A DNA stretch of 64,000 bases, taken from positions 248,001-312,000 of the forward strand of contig CAVXCS010000007.1 of NCBI GenBank assembly GCA_963760375.1, read 5' to 3'. The translations under genes were made by a program, and so were the position numbers. A model generated the notes under the pieces. The model had not been told where the DNA came from and did not search any database. It saw nothing but the letters and a program-made list of their open reading frames with translations. The stretch comes from Pelagihabitans sp963760375. GTDB lineage: Bacteria > Bacteroidota > Bacteroidia > Flavobacteriales > Flavobacteriaceae. Shown here in pieces: positions 63,109 through 64,000 of this stretch; positions within the stretch are counted from its first letter, which is position 1, and each line of letters begins with the position of its first letter.

Positions 63109-64000
63109 TTAAAGATCAAGGGGGCCCAGTCCGGGCACTTCCTGAGGGTACAGCACCCCTTTTCGCAGGGTGAACATTCCGGCCGTGGGGTCATTGGCAA
63201 TTTCTAAATGGCCATCCAGATCGGCATATTTGATATTGGGCCGCGATAGCGCAAAATGCAATCCGGCAGCAATCCCGAGGGCGCATTCATCGATACAGCC
63301 TACCATGGCCTCCAGACTCGCTGCCTTGGCTACCGAATTGATGTGCATACCTTCCATGATGCCGCCGACCTTCATGAGCTTGATGTTGATCATGTTCACG
63401 CGCTCGTTGCGCGCCAAACGAAACATGTCTTTCAAGGTTTTCAGGCTTTCGTCGGCCATGACCGGAATTTTGGTGTTTTGGGTGACCTTTCCCAATCTTT
63501 TCTCCTTCCCTACCCGGGTAGGCTGTTCGAAAATTTCGATGCCGATGTCGCTCGTGGCCTCAAAAAAGGCCAGGGCCTGGGAAACCGAATATCCCTGGTT
63601 GCCATCGAAACGCAACTTTAGTTGCGGAAAGGCCGCATGGATGCGGCGCATTTTATCGATATCCTCCTCTACATTGCTCCCCCCTTTGATCTTCAAAATA
63701 CCAAAACCCTGACGCACCAAGGCTTTGGCCTCTCTAAGGGTTTCTTCAGGTGATAAAATGCCGATGGTAATGCTTGTGGGAATACTGGTTCGGTACCCGC
63801 CCAGATATTGGTACAAGGGTACCCCCGCCTTTTTTGATATCAGATCGTACAAGGCCATATCGGCCATGGCAAGGGTTGAAGACGCGGTGGGGAGCATCTG
63901 TCCGATCTCTTGCAGCAACAGGGCAAAATGGAAAGGGTTCTTGCCCTTTAAGAATGGCACGATTATATCTTTGATCAAAACTTCGACCTGGTCTGCGGTT
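63109..64000 (-). CDS. Enolase-superfamily dipeptide epimerase-like protein (partial)
   Basis: The 3' 297 codons of a gene that continues past the right edge; reading stays open to base 64000 with TADQVEVLIKDIIV at the cut. It is of the muconate-lactonising subgroup: the base Lys pair is in LKIKGGSN near the middle, metal ligands are in RFDGNQGYS, FEQPTR and MADESLK, the second Lys is in INIKLMKVGG, and the C-terminal DLDGH matches L-Ala-D/L-Glu (dipeptide) epimerases that recycle murein peptides. This last assignment is tentative without the missing N-terminal cap. Confidence 0.8.
   Translation of the reverse strand, partial: TADQVEVLIKDIIVPFLKGKNPFHFALLLQEIGQMLPTASSTLAMADMALYDLISKKAGVPLYQYLGGYRTSIPTSITIGILSPEETLREAKALVRQGFGILKIKGGSNVEEDIDKMRRIHAAFPQLKLRFDGNQGYSVSQALAFFEATSDIGIEIFEQPTRVGKEKRLGKVTQNTKIPVMADESLKTLKDMFRLARNERVNMINIKLMKVGGIMEGMHINSVAKAASLEAMVGCIDECALGIAAGLHFALSRPNIKYADLDGHLEIANDPTAGMFTLRKGVLYPQEVPGLGPLDL

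Overview
This 64-kb window reads as chromosomal DNA of a marine member of the Flavobacteriaceae (Bacteroidota); I do not assign a genus. The evidence is family-specific protein content (DUF6090, DUF819, DUF5009-like and DUF5117-type metalloprotease proteins, a thymidine kinase-alanine racemase pair, a GreA-like protein of the Bacteroidota type), TAnnTTTG-like -7 promoter boxes, no strong Shine-Dalgarno sequences, and moderate GC. Most of the window is densely packed and looks vertically inherited. The stretch from about 5.8 to 9.2 kb is visibly AT-richer and looks accessory.

Layout. 0-5.8 kb: an AddB-like nuclease, an SDR dehydrogenase, and a zinc alcohol dehydrogenase with an esterase. 5.8-9.2 kb: an accessory stretch with a VOC protein, an attC-like palindrome, a NUDIX relic, an SGNH hydrolase and a DUF6090 protein. 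9.2-13.2 kb: an operon of CitMHS transporter (frameshifted near its end), AtuA, AtuA C-terminal-domain protein and secreted esterase. 13.2-13.75 kb: tRNA-Ala(GGC) with a duplicated tRNA 3' end, two 75-bp repeats and terminators. 13.8-28.3 kb: mostly housekeeping genes (Usp, GNAT, MATE, enoyl-CoA hydratase, QueD, LpxH, MFS, RecJ, OsmC, AhpD-like, DUF819, RsmI, Tdk, Alr, MscL). 28.4-43.1 kb: Asd, S9 peptidase, orphan ABC ATPase with ArfB, phosphodiesterase, GreA-like protein, FAD oxidoreductase, and the lipid block accC-accB-fabH-rpmF-DUF177-pdxA with divergent ribE.

43.1-49.4 kb is the most interesting region. A minus-strand operon holds an alpha/beta esterase, an ATP-grasp ligase with a histone H1-like Lys/Ala/Pro tail, a YbdK-type carboxylate-amine ligase, a class I glutamine amidotransferase-like protein and a second ATP-grasp protein. 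A divergent esterase with an EF-hand-like loop sits beside it. Three amide-bond-forming enzymes plus an amidotransferase and two hydrolases suggest synthesis and turnover of a peptide-like or amino-acid-conjugated product of unknown identity.

49.4-54.7 kb looks like carbohydrate use: a DUF5009/HGSNAT-like membrane acyltransferase, a sodium:solute symporter, a TauE/SafE permease and a lipoprotein AGE-type epimerase. 54.9-57.5 kb: a lipoprotein zinc metalloprotease. 57.5-63.1 kb is about ions: CorA with GTN instead of GMN, two small unknown proteins, and NhaD and Kup overlapping by one base. The right edge cuts an enolase-superfamily (dipeptide epimerase-like) gene. No CRISPR array, rRNA, intact IS element or prophage is visible.
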